A stretch of 64,000 nucleotides of DNA from the NCBI RefSeq assembly GCF_902497745.1, contig NZ_CABVHJ010000023.1, positions 1 through 64,000 of the forward strand, given 5' to 3'. A model generated the notes under the pieces. It did not search any database. It was given only the letters and a program-made list of their open reading frames with translations, and was not told the DNA's origin. The position numbers and the translations under genes were made by a program. Source of the DNA: Pseudomonas fluorescens. GTDB taxonomy: Bacteria > Pseudomonadota > Gammaproteobacteria > Pseudomonadales > Pseudomonadaceae. Every line of letters begins with the position of its first letter. The first letter of the stretch is position 1. Below, in pieces: positions 37,374-46,581 of this stretch.

Positions 37374-38732
37374 TTAGTGCTTCTCGCCAGCCAGCTTGTG
37401 CTCGAGGTAGTGAATGTTCACACCGCCCTTGCAGAAGCCTTCGTCACGAACCAGATCACGGTGCAGCGGGATGTTGGTCTTGATCCCGTCCACCACGATT
37501 TCGTCCAGGGCATTGCGCATGCGGGCCATGGCTTCGTCGCGGGTGGCGCCATAAGTGATCAGCTTGCCGATCAGCGAGTCGTAGTTCGGCGGAACCGCAT
37601 AACCGCTGTACAGGTGCGAATCGACGCGAACGCCGTTGCCGCCTGGAGCGTGGAAATGCTTGACCGTACCCGGGCTCGGCATGAAGGTTTTCGGGTCTTC
37701 AGCGTTGATCCGGCATTCCAGCGAGTGACCGCGGATAACCACGTCATCCTGCGTGAACGACAGCTTGTTGCCAGCGGCGATGCTGAGCATCTCCTTGACG
37801 ATGTCGATACCGGTGACCATTTCCGAAACCGGATGCTCTACCTGAACACGAGTGTTCATTTCGATGAAGTAGAAACGACCGTTCTCGTACAGGAACTCGA
37901 AAGTACCCGCGCCGCGGTAGCCGATGTCGATGCACGCCTTGACGCAGCGAGCCAGTACTTCTTCGCGCGCCTTCTCGTCGATGCCCGGTGCCGGCGCTTC
38001 TTCGAGGACTTTCTGGTGACGACGTTGCAGCGAGCAATCGCGGTCGCCCAGATGGATGGCGTGGCCCTGACCGTCGGACAGAACCTGCACTTCGACGTGA
38101 CGCGGGTTGGTCAGGAATTTTTCCAGATAGACCATCGGGTTACCGAACGCCGCGCCTGCTTCGGTGCGGGTCAGTTTGGCGAAGGCGATCAGGTCTTCTT
38201 CCTTGTGCACAACACGCATGCCGCGACCACCACCGCCGCCAGCGGCTTTGATGATCACCGGGTAGCCGACTTCACGACCGATGCGCAGCGCCGTTTCTTC
38301 GTCTTCCGGCAGTGGGCCGTCAGAACCTGGAACAGTAGGCACGCCAGCTTCGATCATCGCGTGCTTGGCCGAAACCTTGTCGCCCATCAGGCGAATGGTT
38401 TCGGCTTTCGGGCCGATGAAGGCGAAGCCGGAGTTCTCGACCTGTTCGGCAAAATCGGCGTTTTCCGCGAGGAAACCGTAGCCTGGGTGAATGGCGGTAG
38501 CGCCAGTCACTTCAGCGGCAGCGATGATGGCCGGGATGTGCAGGTAAGAGTGCGCGGCAGAAGCCGGGCCGATGCAGACGGATTCGTCTGCCAGACCCAG
38601 GTGCATCAGCTCTTTGTCGGCCTTGGAGTAAACGGCGACGGTCTTGATGCCCATCTCTTTGCAGGCACGCAGAATCCGCAGGGCGATCTCACCGCGGTTA
38701 GCGATCAGAACTTTTTCCAACTTCGCAGTCAT
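37374..38732 (-). CDS. accC: Acetyl-CoA carboxylase biotin carboxylase subunit AccC
   Basis: 452 residues. Carboxylates biotin on AccB with ATP and bicarbonate. N-terminus KLEKVLIANRGEIALRIL, ATP-grasp glycine loop IIKAAGGGGGRGMRVV, and EMNTRVQVEHPVSEMVTGID with the active-site Glu/Arg are all present. The start at 38732 (MTAKLEK) has GGAG upstream and leaves 17 bases after the accB stop; the upstream ATG at 38753 would overlap accB. Confidence 0.97.
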   Translation of the reverse strand: MTAKLEKVLIANRGEIALRILRACKEMGIKTVAVYSKADKELMHLGLADESVCIGPASAAHSYLHIPAIIAAAEVTGATAIHPGYGFLAENADFAEQVENSGFAFIGPKAETIRLMGDKVSAKHAMIEAGVPTVPGSDGPLPEDEETALRIGREVGYPVIIKAAGGGGGRGMRVVHKEEDLIAFAKLTRTEAGAAFGNPMVYLEKFLTNPRHVEVQVLSDGQGHAIHLGDRDCSLQRRHQKVLEEAPAPGIDEKAREEVLARCVKACIDIGYRGAGTFEFLYENGRFYFIEMNTRVQVEHPVSEMVTGIDIVKEMLSIAAGNKLSFTQDDVVIRGHSLECRINAEDPKTFMPSPGTVKHFHAPGGNGVRVDSHLYSGYAVPPNYDSLIGKLITYGATRDEAMARMRNALDEIVVDGIKTNIPLHRDLVRDEGFCKGGVNIHYLEHKLAGEKH

Positions 38733-38749
38733 CAAAGGCTCTCCGCAGT

Positions 38750-39211
38750 TCAAACGATGGTGAACAGCGGTTGGTCGTACTCAACCGGCTGGCCGTCTTC
38801 GACGAGGATGGACTCGATTACACCGCTGGTTTCAGCTTCGATGTGGTTCATCATCTTCATGGCTTCGACGATGCACAGAGTGTCGCCTTTCTTCACGGTC
38901 TGGCCGACTTCAACGAAGGACGGCGAGGTTGGCGAAGATTTGCGGTAGAACGTGCCGACCATCGGCGAACGGGCAACAGTGCCGTTCAGCGCTGGAGCAG
39001 CAGCGGCAACCGGGGCTGCGGCAGCAACCGGAGCAGCAGCGGCAGGTGCGGCAGCCGGAGCTTGCATCGGCGCTGGTGCGTAGTACTGCTGAGCCGGGGT
39101 CTTGCTGTGACGGCTGATGCGTACGGACTCTTCGCCTTCCTTGATCTCGAGCTCGTCGATGCCGGACTCTTCCAGCAATTCGATCAGTTTCTTAACTTTA
39201 CGGATATCCAT
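38750..39211 (-). CDS. accB: Biotin carboxyl carrier protein AccB
   Basis: 153 residues. N-terminal dimerisation part MDIRKVKKLIELLEESGIDE, a flexible Ala/Pro linker (~40-75), and the biotinyl domain with CIVEAMKMMNHIEAE, whose central Lys carries biotin. GGGAG precedes the ATG. Operon with accC; aroQ lies 48 bases upstream, so aroQ-accB-accC may be one transcript. Confidence 0.97.
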   Translation of the reverse strand: MDIRKVKKLIELLEESGIDELEIKEGEESVRISRHSKTPAQQYYAPAPMQAPAAAPAAAAPVAAAAPVAAAAPALNGTVARSPMVGTFYRKSSPTSPSFVEVGQTVKKGDTLCIVEAMKMMNHIEAETSGVIESILVEDGQPVEYDQPLFTIV

Positions 39212-39259
39212 GAATCATCAACTCCCAAGGGTCGGTCAGGGGCGCTTAACGCTTGTAGT

Positions 39260-39712
39260 TCAAGTCGTTGCCTGTGTTTCAAGCTGTTCTAGTGCAGCCT
39301 CCAGGGCCAGTCGGTAACCGCTGGCGCCAAGGCCGCAGATCACTCCCACCGCTACATCGGAGAAGTAAGAGTGATGGCGGAAAGGTTCGCGTTTGTGCAC
39401 GTTGGACAAATGCACTTCGATGAATGGGATGCTCACTCCCAGCAACGCGTCACGTAATGCGACACTTGTGTGCGTAAAAGCTGCTGGATTGATCAGAATG
39501 AAATCGACGCCTTCGCCGCGTGCGGCGTGGATGCGGTCGATCAATTCGTACTCGGCATTGCTTTGCAGATACAGCAGATGATGGCCGGCTTCACGGGCGC
39601 GGCGCTCCAGATCCTGATTGATCTGCGCCAGGGTCGTTGAACCGTAGGTGCCGGGTTCGCGGGTGCCGAGCAGGTTCAGGTTGGGGCCGTGCAGCACCAG
39701 TAGGGTTGCCAT
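39260..39712 (-). CDS. aroQ: Type II 3-dehydroquinate dehydratase AroQ
   Basis: 150 residues, shikimate pathway. ATLLVLHGPNLNLLGTREPG with the following Tyr of the lid loop, INPAAFTHTSVALRDAL, and EVHLSNVHKREPFRHHSYFS are family signatures including the catalytic Tyr and His. AAGGA precedes the ATG. Located upstream of accBC as in many gammaproteobacteria. Confidence 0.97.
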   Translation of the reverse strand: MATLLVLHGPNLNLLGTREPGTYGSTTLAQINQDLERRAREAGHHLLYLQSNAEYELIDRIHAARGEGVDFILINPAAFTHTSVALRDALLGVSIPFIEVHLSNVHKREPFRHHSYFSDVAVGVICGLGASGYRLALEAALEQLETQATT

Positions 39713-39880
39713 CTGCGTAGTCCTTGTTATGAATGAGCAATCGTCAGAACCCGGCGACTATGCCGCAAAGACTTTGTGACTGTCCAGTTCTATGCAATAG
39801 CCAGCACGATGGCCGATGTTTGCGCGAAATATGTGACCAAGTGATTTGATCCGGTCACTTGTGGAGTCTGGACTGACGCC

Positions 39881-39949
39881 TTTGCGAGCAAGCTCGCTCC
39901 CACAGGGGTATGCATTCCAATGTGGGAGCGAGCCTGCTCGCGCTAGCGG
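39881..39949. repeat. REP pair in outward orientation
   Basis: GCGAGCAAGCTCGCTCCCAC followed 17 bases later by GTGGGAGCGAGCCTGCTCGC. The arms face the opposite way from the REPINs elsewhere in the window, so this may be the remains of two neighbouring elements. It sits between the chemoreceptor stop and aroQ. Confidence 0.85.
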
Positions 39950-39953
39950 TCTA

Positions 39954-41900
39954 TCAGACGCGAAAGGCCTGCACGGCTGTATGCAGTTGCCCGCCCAGCA
40001 CCAGCAGATTCTCACCCTGTTCGCGCCCACGGCCGATCCGCAGCAAGTTATCCCCACCCAACTGATGAATCCGCTCGCTGTGATCGCGAATCTCGCTGAC
40101 TGCACCGCTTTGCTGCGCGGTGATATCGGCAATGCGGATCGCCGTGTCGGAAATGGTCTGGATCGCACCGACGATTTTATCCAGCGCACCGTCCGCCGCT
40201 TGCGCCTGATTGGCTGTGGCTTCGGCATGTTCAACTTGCGCCCGCATGCCTTCGACCGATTGCCGTGCCGCCGTTTGCAGGCCGGCAATCAGCGTCTGGA
40301 TTTCGGCAGTCGCGCCGGCAGTACGCTGGGCAAGCGAGCGCACTTCTTCAGCCACCACGGCAAAGCCACGACCCATTTCCCCGGCGCGCGCCGCTTCAAT
40401 CGCCGCGTTGAGGGCTAGCAGGTTGGTCTGGTCGGCAATCGAGCGAATCACCGTCAACACGCCACCGATGGTTGCCGACTCTTCGGCCAGATGTTCGATC
40501 ATCTGCGCGTTGCCTTGTACTTCACCGACCAATGCGTGCAGGCCGGTGAGGCTCTGGCCAATGACCGTCTGGCCATGCTCGACCGCCAGTCCGGCATGAC
40601 GACTGGCGTCTGCTGCTTGCTGGGCATCACCGGCAACTTGCTGGATTGTCGCTTCAAGTTCGCCGAGAGAATCGCGGATCAGCGCGGTATCGCCGGCCTG
40701 ATGTTCGGCGCCGCTGTGCAAGTCGTTACTCAGTTCCGCGAGTGTGCGGCTGCTGCCCGCGACTTGTTCGGCATTGCCGCGAATGGTGGCGACCAGATCC
40801 ACCAGATACGCGCGCAAGCGATTGAGCGAGGCTTCGATGTCACGCAGTTCACGGTTGGTTTTGCCCAGATGAATGTCACGACTGAAATCGCCCTCGGCCC
40901 AAGTGGACAGCGCCGGCGCGAGATTGGTCAGCGTACGGGCCAGTCGCCGCTGCAAGGTGTCGATCAGTAGCGCGATCAGCAGAATCAAACCGATCATCAC
41001 GCCCTGCATCAGTCGCACTTCGTCCTGAATCTGTCCGTGCTGGGCGCGCACCACCGGCTCAAGCCCGGCGATGGCTTGCTGTACGGCGGCGATTTTCTGG
41101 TGAGTGGCAGTGCTCAGGTCGGTGCGTTTCTGGATCTGATCGCGCGTACGTGCAAGCTCTGCCGGGTAGCGGCCAAGCAAACTGTTGAGTTCACGCTTGA
41201 GACCGACACCGGCGTCTTCGGCGACGGCTTTTTCGGTGCTCTCGATACCCATCAGCGCGGCGAAATCGTCGCTGCCCGATTCATTGTTGGCGACGACGCC
41301 GAGCAAGGGCAGGGCATCAATCACTTGAGCCTGCGAGCGGATATTGGTGACTTCGCGCTCAACATCGGCGGCCAGCTCACTGCGCCCGCTGCTGACCAGT
41401 TTGTCCCGCGCCAGCGACAGTTTGCCCAAGTGCTGAGAGGCGACCAGCAGCGGCGTCATGTAAGCCGCATTGCCGTTGGCGTAGGTGTTGAGCTGATCCA
41501 GGCTGGCGCTCAACTCGCGCTCGGCCTGCAACAGCAGGGCCTGCGGGTCGCCCGCCAGTTTGCCGGCCGCGAGCAACTCGGTTTTGCTGAACTCATCCAG
41601 GCCCGACAGGCTCGGGCGCAGCGTTTCAGCCAGCGCCGGCGGTAATTCAGCGAGTTCTTTGCGCAAGCTGTCGATGGCCTGGCTGGCGCTGCTCAGGCGC
41701 AAAGCGTCGCCGTTGCCCAGGTAGTCCTCGACGTTGCGTGCGACCTCGTTCTGAAACTGCTGCGACAGTCCCAGATAACGCTCCATCAGCAGATACGGGC
41801 GTTCGAGAGCTTTTTGCGACCACCACAGCGTGGCGCCGAGTGCGAGGCACACGGCGACCAGCAGCAGCGTATTGAGATTGGTGAGCAACTTCAGGCGCAT
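39954..41900 (-). CDS. ctpL: Methyl-accepting chemotaxis protein, CtpL-like
   Basis: 648 residues from MRLKLLTNLNTLLLVAVC; an upstream in-frame TTG is not convincing. First membrane helix ~8-27, periplasmic helical ligand domain of about 265 residues, second helix ~295-315 (GVMIGLILLIALLID), HAMP, then the signalling hairpin with AIEAARAGEMGRGFAVVAEEVRSLAQ split here over its conserved tip. The all-helical, ~270-residue sensor resembles the helical bimodular type. It lies between gcbA and aroQ, the position of ctpL (low-phosphate chemotaxis) in P. aeruginosa; phosphate specificity is inferred from that only. Confidence 0.8.
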   Translation of the reverse strand: MRLKLLTNLNTLLLVAVCLALGATLWWSQKALERPYLLMERYLGLSQQFQNEVARNVEDYLGNGDALRLSSASQAIDSLRKELAELPPALAETLRPSLSGLDEFSKTELLAAGKLAGDPQALLLQAERELSASLDQLNTYANGNAAYMTPLLVASQHLGKLSLARDKLVSSGRSELAADVEREVTNIRSQAQVIDALPLLGVVANNESGSDDFAALMGIESTEKAVAEDAGVGLKRELNSLLGRYPAELARTRDQIQKRTDLSTATHQKIAAVQQAIAGLEPVVRAQHGQIQDEVRLMQGVMIGLILLIALLIDTLQRRLARTLTNLAPALSTWAEGDFSRDIHLGKTNRELRDIEASLNRLRAYLVDLVATIRGNAEQVAGSSRTLAELSNDLHSGAEHQAGDTALIRDSLGELEATIQQVAGDAQQAADASRHAGLAVEHGQTVIGQSLTGLHALVGEVQGNAQMIEHLAEESATIGGVLTVIRSIADQTNLLALNAAIEAARAGEMGRGFAVVAEEVRSLAQRTAGATAEIQTLIAGLQTAARQSVEGMRAQVEHAEATANQAQAADGALDKIVGAIQTISDTAIRIADITAQQSGAVSEIRDHSERIHQLGGDNLLRIGRGREQGENLLVLGGQLHTAVQAFRV

Positions 41901-41951
41901 GACGGCTACCAACGGCAGAAATGGTAAGCGCCTGAATTTATTGCGGTTCTG

Positions 41952-43622
41952 TTACAGGGTTATGACCGAATCAGTGGAATCCGATGAAAAAGTGGCACTT
42001 TGCTTTGACTCGCGCGCAGTCTGCACGCGATTGCGCCCGGCACCCTTGGCGCGGTACAGCGCTTCGTCGGCCTGGCTGGCCATCATCAGGCTGTCGCAGT
42101 CGTCGTGCATTTCCACCACGCCGGCGCTGAAGGTGCACCACAAATCCTGCGGCTGCGCCGGGTAATGGATTTCGGCGAAGCGCTGGCGGATTTCGTCGAG
42201 GACTTTGTGCGCCGCTTCTATATCCGTGTCGGGCATGACGATGGCGAATTCTTCACCGCCGTAGCGGCCGATAAAGTCGGTCTTGCGCAAGCGCTGCTTG
42301 AGAAACAGCGCCAGACTCTTGATCACCCGGTCGCCCATCGGGTGGCCGTGACTGTCGTTGACCCGTTTGAAGTGGTCGATGTCGAGCATGGCAAAACTCA
42401 GCGGCTTGTTCTCGCGGCGGGCGCGGAACGAGCAGTCTTCGAGCAATTGCAGAATGTGCGTGTGGTTGTACAGGCCAGTGAGGCTGTCGCGGACCATGCG
42501 CGCTTTCAGATTGCGCGCGCGGGCGGCGCGGTTGCGCACGGTGGTGATCAGGTGACGCGGCTTGATCGGTTTGGTCAGGAAGTCATCGCCGCCTTCGCTC
42601 ATGGCGTCGAGCTGCTTGTCCAGATCGTCCTCGGCCGACAGATAAATGATCGGTACGCTGACATAGCGGTCGTTGTGGCGAATCACCTTGGCCAGTTCGG
42701 TACCCGTGCAGGCCGGCATGTACATGTCGAGAATGATCAGGTCGGGCTGGAAATCCGCCAGTTCGGCCATCGCTTGAATCGGTTCGATCAAGGTGCGGGT
42801 GACGATGCCGGCGCTGTTGAGCAGGCGTTCGGTGTGCAAGGCCTGCGCACGCGAGTCGTCGATGATCAACACTTTATAAGGCTCGTACTGCGCGACGCAG
42901 GTGAGGACTTCGATCTTTTCCAGCAGGCTCGACGCTTCGAGAGTGCCAGTGAGAAATTCCTGGCCACCGGCACGCACGGCGGCGAGGCGGGTCGGCGTAT
43001 CGGTTTCGTGCAGGCTGAAGAACAGCAGCGGCAGCGGCTCCTCGAGCCCGACCTGGGCTTCGGCGGCGAGTTTCAGGCCGATGCCGGTACCGCTGAAATC
43101 CACGTCCATGACGATCGCGGCCGGCAGGCGCTCGACCATCGAGGAGCGAAAGGCCGAAACACTGTCCAGCGCCTGCGCGCTAAGACCGAAGAATTCAAGT
43201 TGTTTGGCCAGCCGTTCAGCGCGGTCGTGATCCTGCAGCATCACGTAGATCGGTTTGCGCAGTGGCGGCAGGAACGTCTGGTCGAGTTGATCGCCATGGC
43301 GCAGGCCGGTGCGCGACAAGCGCTGCATCAAGCGATTGAGGTCGGTAATCAGGCCGCTGCTGAGGCGGCCGCGATTGGCGTCCACCGCTTCCAGCGACTG
43401 ACTGATATGGCGCGCAAGTTGAGTGTGTTCCGGCTGTTCGAAACGCTCGGCAAAACGCAGCAGGCGCAGGTTGGCCTCGCTCAGTTCGGCGAGGTCGACA
43501 GTGGACCACTCACTGCGTTGCAGGCGCTGCCATATCTCAAGAATCTGACGTGCCTGATGAATTACCCGCTGGGCAAAGTGGTGCTTGAGACGCTCACGGC
43601 TGGGGTCTTCTGGCTCGGTCAT
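41952..43622 (-). CDS. gcbA: Diguanylate cyclase GcbA (REC-REC-GGDEF)
   Basis: 556 residues. After an N-terminal helical part (~1-125) come a first receiver-like domain (PIYVMLQDHDRAERLAKQL ... AIVMDVDF), a second receiver (VLIIDDSRAQALHTERLL ... LIILDMYMPACTG) and a GGDEF domain with the active GGEEF in IGRYGGEEFAIVMPD. The inhibitory I-site RKTD stands five residues before it. It makes cyclic di-GMP; GcbA of P. fluorescens and P. aeruginosa promotes initial surface attachment. Next to the chemoreceptor with a 51-base gap, as in P. aeruginosa. Confidence 0.88.
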   Translation of the reverse strand: MTEPEDPSRERLKHHFAQRVIHQARQILEIWQRLQRSEWSTVDLAELSEANLRLLRFAERFEQPEHTQLARHISQSLEAVDANRGRLSSGLITDLNRLMQRLSRTGLRHGDQLDQTFLPPLRKPIYVMLQDHDRAERLAKQLEFFGLSAQALDSVSAFRSSMVERLPAAIVMDVDFSGTGIGLKLAAEAQVGLEEPLPLLFFSLHETDTPTRLAAVRAGGQEFLTGTLEASSLLEKIEVLTCVAQYEPYKVLIIDDSRAQALHTERLLNSAGIVTRTLIEPIQAMAELADFQPDLIILDMYMPACTGTELAKVIRHNDRYVSVPIIYLSAEDDLDKQLDAMSEGGDDFLTKPIKPRHLITTVRNRAARARNLKARMVRDSLTGLYNHTHILQLLEDCSFRARRENKPLSFAMLDIDHFKRVNDSHGHPMGDRVIKSLALFLKQRLRKTDFIGRYGGEEFAIVMPDTDIEAAHKVLDEIRQRFAEIHYPAQPQDLWCTFSAGVVEMHDDCDSLMMASQADEALYRAKGAGRNRVQTARESKQSATFSSDSTDSVITL

Positions 43623-44056
43623 ATCCTGACTACTAGTTAGGCTGCATGCTGAGATCGACTGGTGGCTCTATGCTAGCACCTCTTTTCCCTTAGACGAGTG
43701 TCGTACGTCAATAATCTGCAGTGCGTCACCATTCAGTTTCTGACCGGGCAGTTTCGCTTTTGACCTTGTCGTCGCTCAAACCCCCGTGGGCCGGGCGCTC
43801 CCTGATTGATAAGGGCGATCTGGATGAGTTGTCAGTCGTACGTTCATCCGCGCGATGAATGAGCTACGTGAAGATTTTCAATAGCCTGCAATTCGAATGA
43901 CTGAGGCGCGGGCATCGGGGAATCCCTTAGTGGGCGTCGAAGCGTCATTCGCCGGCATGATTTGCGGCTTATCTTTACACGCGGGTGCCCGGCCTCGGCA
44001 CGTTGTTGTATGGTTGTGGTCGAACCGTTGAACCCAAGATTTGAAAGGATATCGCC
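43623..44056. other. Gene-free spacer between gcbA and the DUF2333 gene
   Basis: Divergent upstream regions of both genes. I see no recognisable promoter, repeat or RNA. AAAGGA eight bases before 44057 is the ribosome site of the DUF2333 gene. Confidence 0.6.
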
Positions 44057-45124
44057 ATGCTGGACTGGAAAAACCGCGCGGGCAGCGCGCCTGAACGTGC
44101 CGCTGAACCCAAGTCGGCCACCCGCAGCTATGTCGGCGGGCTGCTGTTCAGCCGAGCTTTGGCCACGCTGATCGGCCTCTATCTGCTGGTGACCATTGGC
44201 CTTGGCTGGTACTGGAGCCAGGAGCCGGCGCTGTTTCCGGTCGCGCAAAACGCTCAGGTAGCTGCCGAGAAAGAAGGCAAGCAGATGGTGATCGGCTACA
44301 CCACCGTCGAAACCCTCAAGACCGTTGCCGGCACCTTGCTCAACAAACCGGGCGGCTACATCTCCAATGACCGCTTCCCGCCGGGCCTGTGGATGGACAA
44401 CACGCCGAGCTGGGAATACGGCGTACTGGTGCAGGTGCGTGACCTGACCCGTGCCCTGCGCAAAGACTTTGCCCGTTCGCAATCGCAGTCGGCGGAAGAT
44501 GCCGATCTGGCCAAGGCCGAGCCGCGTTTCAACTTCGACAACAAGAGCTGGATCCTGCCGTCGAGTGAGTCGGAATATCAGGAAGGCATCAACTCGCTGA
44601 GCCGTTATCAGGCGCGCCTGTCCGATCCAACCCAGAAAAACGCGCTGTTCTATGCCCGCGCCGACAACCTGAACAACTGGCTCGGCGATGTTGGGACCCG
44701 TCTCGGCTCGCTGTCGCAACGCCTGTCGGCCAGCGTCGGTCGGGTCAAACTCAATACCGCGCTGAAAACCGAAGTGCCGGCCATCGGCGAAGTGCCGCAG
44801 GTTGACGAGGAAGTCGTCGAGACACCGTGGATGCAGATCGACAACGTGTTCTACGAAGCACGCGGTCAGGCCTGGGCGCTGTCGCATCTGTTGCGTGCCA
44901 TCGAAGTCGACTTCGCCGATGTTCTGGCGAAAAAGAACGCCACGGTCAGCGTGCGTCAGATCATTCGTGAGCTGGAAGCCTCGCAGGAACCGGTCTGGAG
45001 TCCTATGATTCTTAACGGCAGCGGCTTCGGCGTGCTGGCCAACCACTCGCTGGTCATGGCCAACTATATTTCCCGTGCCAACGCTGCTGTGATCGATTTG
45101 CGTCAACTGCTCAATCAGGGCTGA
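44057..45124 (+). CDS. DUF2333 family membrane protein
   Basis: 355 residues. One membrane helix at residues ~37-57 (ALATLIGLYLLVTIGLGWYW) follows a short cytoplasmic N-terminus; the rest is periplasmic and helical. It matches the DUF2333 proteins found in the same place (before a NUDIX hydrolase and SUI1) in other pseudomonads. Conserved features are WSQEPALFPV just after the helix and PGGYISNDRFPPGLWMDN. Function unknown. Three bases separate it from the NUDIX gene, implying an operon. Confidence 0.88.
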   Translation: MLDWKNRAGSAPERAAEPKSATRSYVGGLLFSRALATLIGLYLLVTIGLGWYWSQEPALFPVAQNAQVAAEKEGKQMVIGYTTVETLKTVAGTLLNKPGGYISNDRFPPGLWMDNTPSWEYGVLVQVRDLTRALRKDFARSQSQSAEDADLAKAEPRFNFDNKSWILPSSESEYQEGINSLSRYQARLSDPTQKNALFYARADNLNNWLGDVGTRLGSLSQRLSASVGRVKLNTALKTEVPAIGEVPQVDEEVVETPWMQIDNVFYEARGQAWALSHLLRAIEVDFADVLAKKNATVSVRQIIRELEASQEPVWSPMILNGSGFGVLANHSLVMANYISRANAAVIDLRQLLNQG

Positions 45125-45127
45125 TTC

Positions 45128-45685
45128 ATGAGTCAGAACGCCAAAGAGGCGGCCCATCGCGCCGCCTCGGATGCCGAACAGATCGCCTGGGTCGACGAGC
45201 AGGACAACCTGCTCGGCGCTCTGGTGCGTGCCGATCTGCGCGAGCGTGGGTTGATCGGTCGCGGCACTTACATCATGTTGTTCAATTCCGCCGGCGACCT
45301 TTGCGTGCACCGGCGCACGTTGAGCAAAGCGATTTACCCGGGTTACTGGGACGTCGCGGCGGGCGGCATGGTGCAGGCCGACGAGACTTACGCCGCGTCG
45401 GCAGCCCGAGAGCTGGAAGAGGAATTGGGCGTCAGCGGTGTCGAGCTGACTGCCCATGACCATTTCTACTTTGAAGACACCGGCAACCGTCTGTGGTGTT
45501 CGGCGTTTTCTGCCGTGTGGGACGGCCCGCTGAAACTGCAGCCTGAAGAAGTCCTCGAAGCACGCTTTATTCCGGTCGAGCAGGTCATGCAGGAAATCCA
45601 GCAAAAGCCTTATTGCCCGGACTCTCTGGCCGCGTTGAAGCGCTATCTGAAGGCGCAGCAAAGCGACGTCGCAAAGAACACATAA
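45128..45685 (+). CDS. NUDIX hydrolase (YfcD type)
   Basis: 185 residues. The NUDIX box is complete: GMVQADETYAASAARELEEE followed by LGV fits Gx5Ex7REUxEExGU. The N-terminal WVDEQDNLLGALVRADLRER resembles the YfcD branch of putative NADH-pyrophosphatase-like or IPP-isomerase-like NUDIX proteins. Substrate unknown. Second in an operon with the DUF2333 gene. Confidence 0.92.
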   Translation: MSQNAKEAAHRAASDAEQIAWVDEQDNLLGALVRADLRERGLIGRGTYIMLFNSAGDLCVHRRTLSKAIYPGYWDVAAGGMVQADETYAASAARELEEELGVSGVELTAHDHFYFEDTGNRLWCSAFSAVWDGPLKLQPEEVLEARFIPVEQVMQEIQQKPYCPDSLAALKRYLKAQQSDVAKNT

Positions 45686-45991
45686 ATTGGCGCCGATTGG
45701 CACTTAGCAAGTCGCTTTTTTGCCGTTACACTGCGCGACCTTTTCAAGCTGCACCGAATAGTTTGAGGTTGGCCTGCTGACCCACTGTAGGAGCTGCCGA
45801 AGGCTGCGATCTTTTGATCTTGTTTTTCAAGAGCAGGAACAAAAGATCGCAGCCTTCGGCAGCTCCTACAGGTCAGCAGTCTCGTCGCCAAACTCCGGCG
45901 CAGTAGCGCTGCCCCTGCCTGAGTGGGGCTTCGCGGTCGATGACCTTGCCCAAGGTCGCGATCAGTCTTTGTCCTCCCAAGAGGATTGCCG
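45686..45991. other. Spacer with repeat between NUDIX and SUI1 genes
   Basis: Holds the inverted repeat at 45787-45869 and, near its right end, the AGAGGA ribosome site of the SUI1 gene. I see nothing else. Confidence 0.6.
45787..45869. repeat. Inverted repeat of the GTAGGAGCTGCCGAAGGCTG family
   Basis: GTAGGAGCTGCCGAAGGCTG continuing CGATCTTTTGAT, with its complement 83 bases on. It would fold to a hairpin of over 30 base pairs. The second copy is at 56188-56271. Its outer GTAGGAGC resembles REP, so it may be a separate REP family. Confidence 0.92.
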
Positions 45992-46363
45992 GTGGCCAAA
46001 AAAGCCGCATCCTTCGCCGCCTTAGGTGGCCTGGTATTTTCCACCGACGCAGGTCGTCATTGCCCGGAATGCAGTAAGCCGGTGGACGCCTGTATCTGCA
46101 AACAAACCGTGATCCCGGCCGGCGACGGCATTGCCCGCGTGCGACGCGAGAGCAAGGGCCGTGGCGGCAAGACGGTGACCACCATCACCGGTGTGCCTCT
46201 GGCTGAAGATGCGCTCAAAGAGTTGGCGACAACGTTGAAGAAACGTTGCGGCACTGGCGGGGCGTTGAAAGACGGCATCATCGAAATCCAGGGCGATCAT
46301 GTCGAGCTACTCTTGGCTGAACTGATCAAGCACGGTTTCAAAGCGAAGAAGTCCGGCGGCTAG
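45992..46363 (+). CDS. SUI1/YciH family translation factor
   Basis: 123 residues from a GTG start (MAKKAASFAALGGLVFSTD) with AGAGGA six bases before. The frame also opens at a TTG two codons earlier, without support. It contains four Cys near the N-terminus (CPECSKPVDACICK) and the eIF1-like core GRGGKTVTTITGVPL. Bacterial YciH inhibits initiation on weak starts. Placed just before speA as in P. aeruginosa. Confidence 0.9.
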   Translation: MAKKAASFAALGGLVFSTDAGRHCPECSKPVDACICKQTVIPAGDGIARVRRESKGRGGKTVTTITGVPLAEDALKELATTLKKRCGTGGALKDGIIEIQGDHVELLLAELIKHGFKAKKSGG

Positions 46364-46365
46364 CA

Positions 46366-46450
46366 GCCTCTGTGAAACCCACCTGTGGCTTGATCCGGCT
46401 CTGAATGTTGTCAGATCCGGCGTCGTCTCCATGGTTTCACAGAGCCTGTT
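46366..46450. repeat. Long-spaced inverted repeat after the SUI1 gene
   Basis: AGCCTCTGTGAAACC right after the SUI1 stop and GGTTTCACAGAGCCT 54 bases on are complementary except at one base. Inside, GATCCGGC occurs twice. It could be a terminator-like structure or a small terminal-repeat element. No T-run follows. Confidence 0.6.
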
Positions 46451-46581
46451 CATGACCGGTTTCTAAACTCCACGCAGTCAGTGCGGTCTACCGCCGCGCT
46501 GACGAACCGTCATTTTCATTCTTTAGACTGCGCCGGCCTGAGATCAGGCGACGCACTATGACTTCTTTATAGGGGACTTCG

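Noticed and set aside
43844..45703. 619-codon minus-strand frame
   Set aside because: Lies opposite the DUF2333 and NUDIX genes, whose products are recognisable; composition is typical of an antisense shadow.
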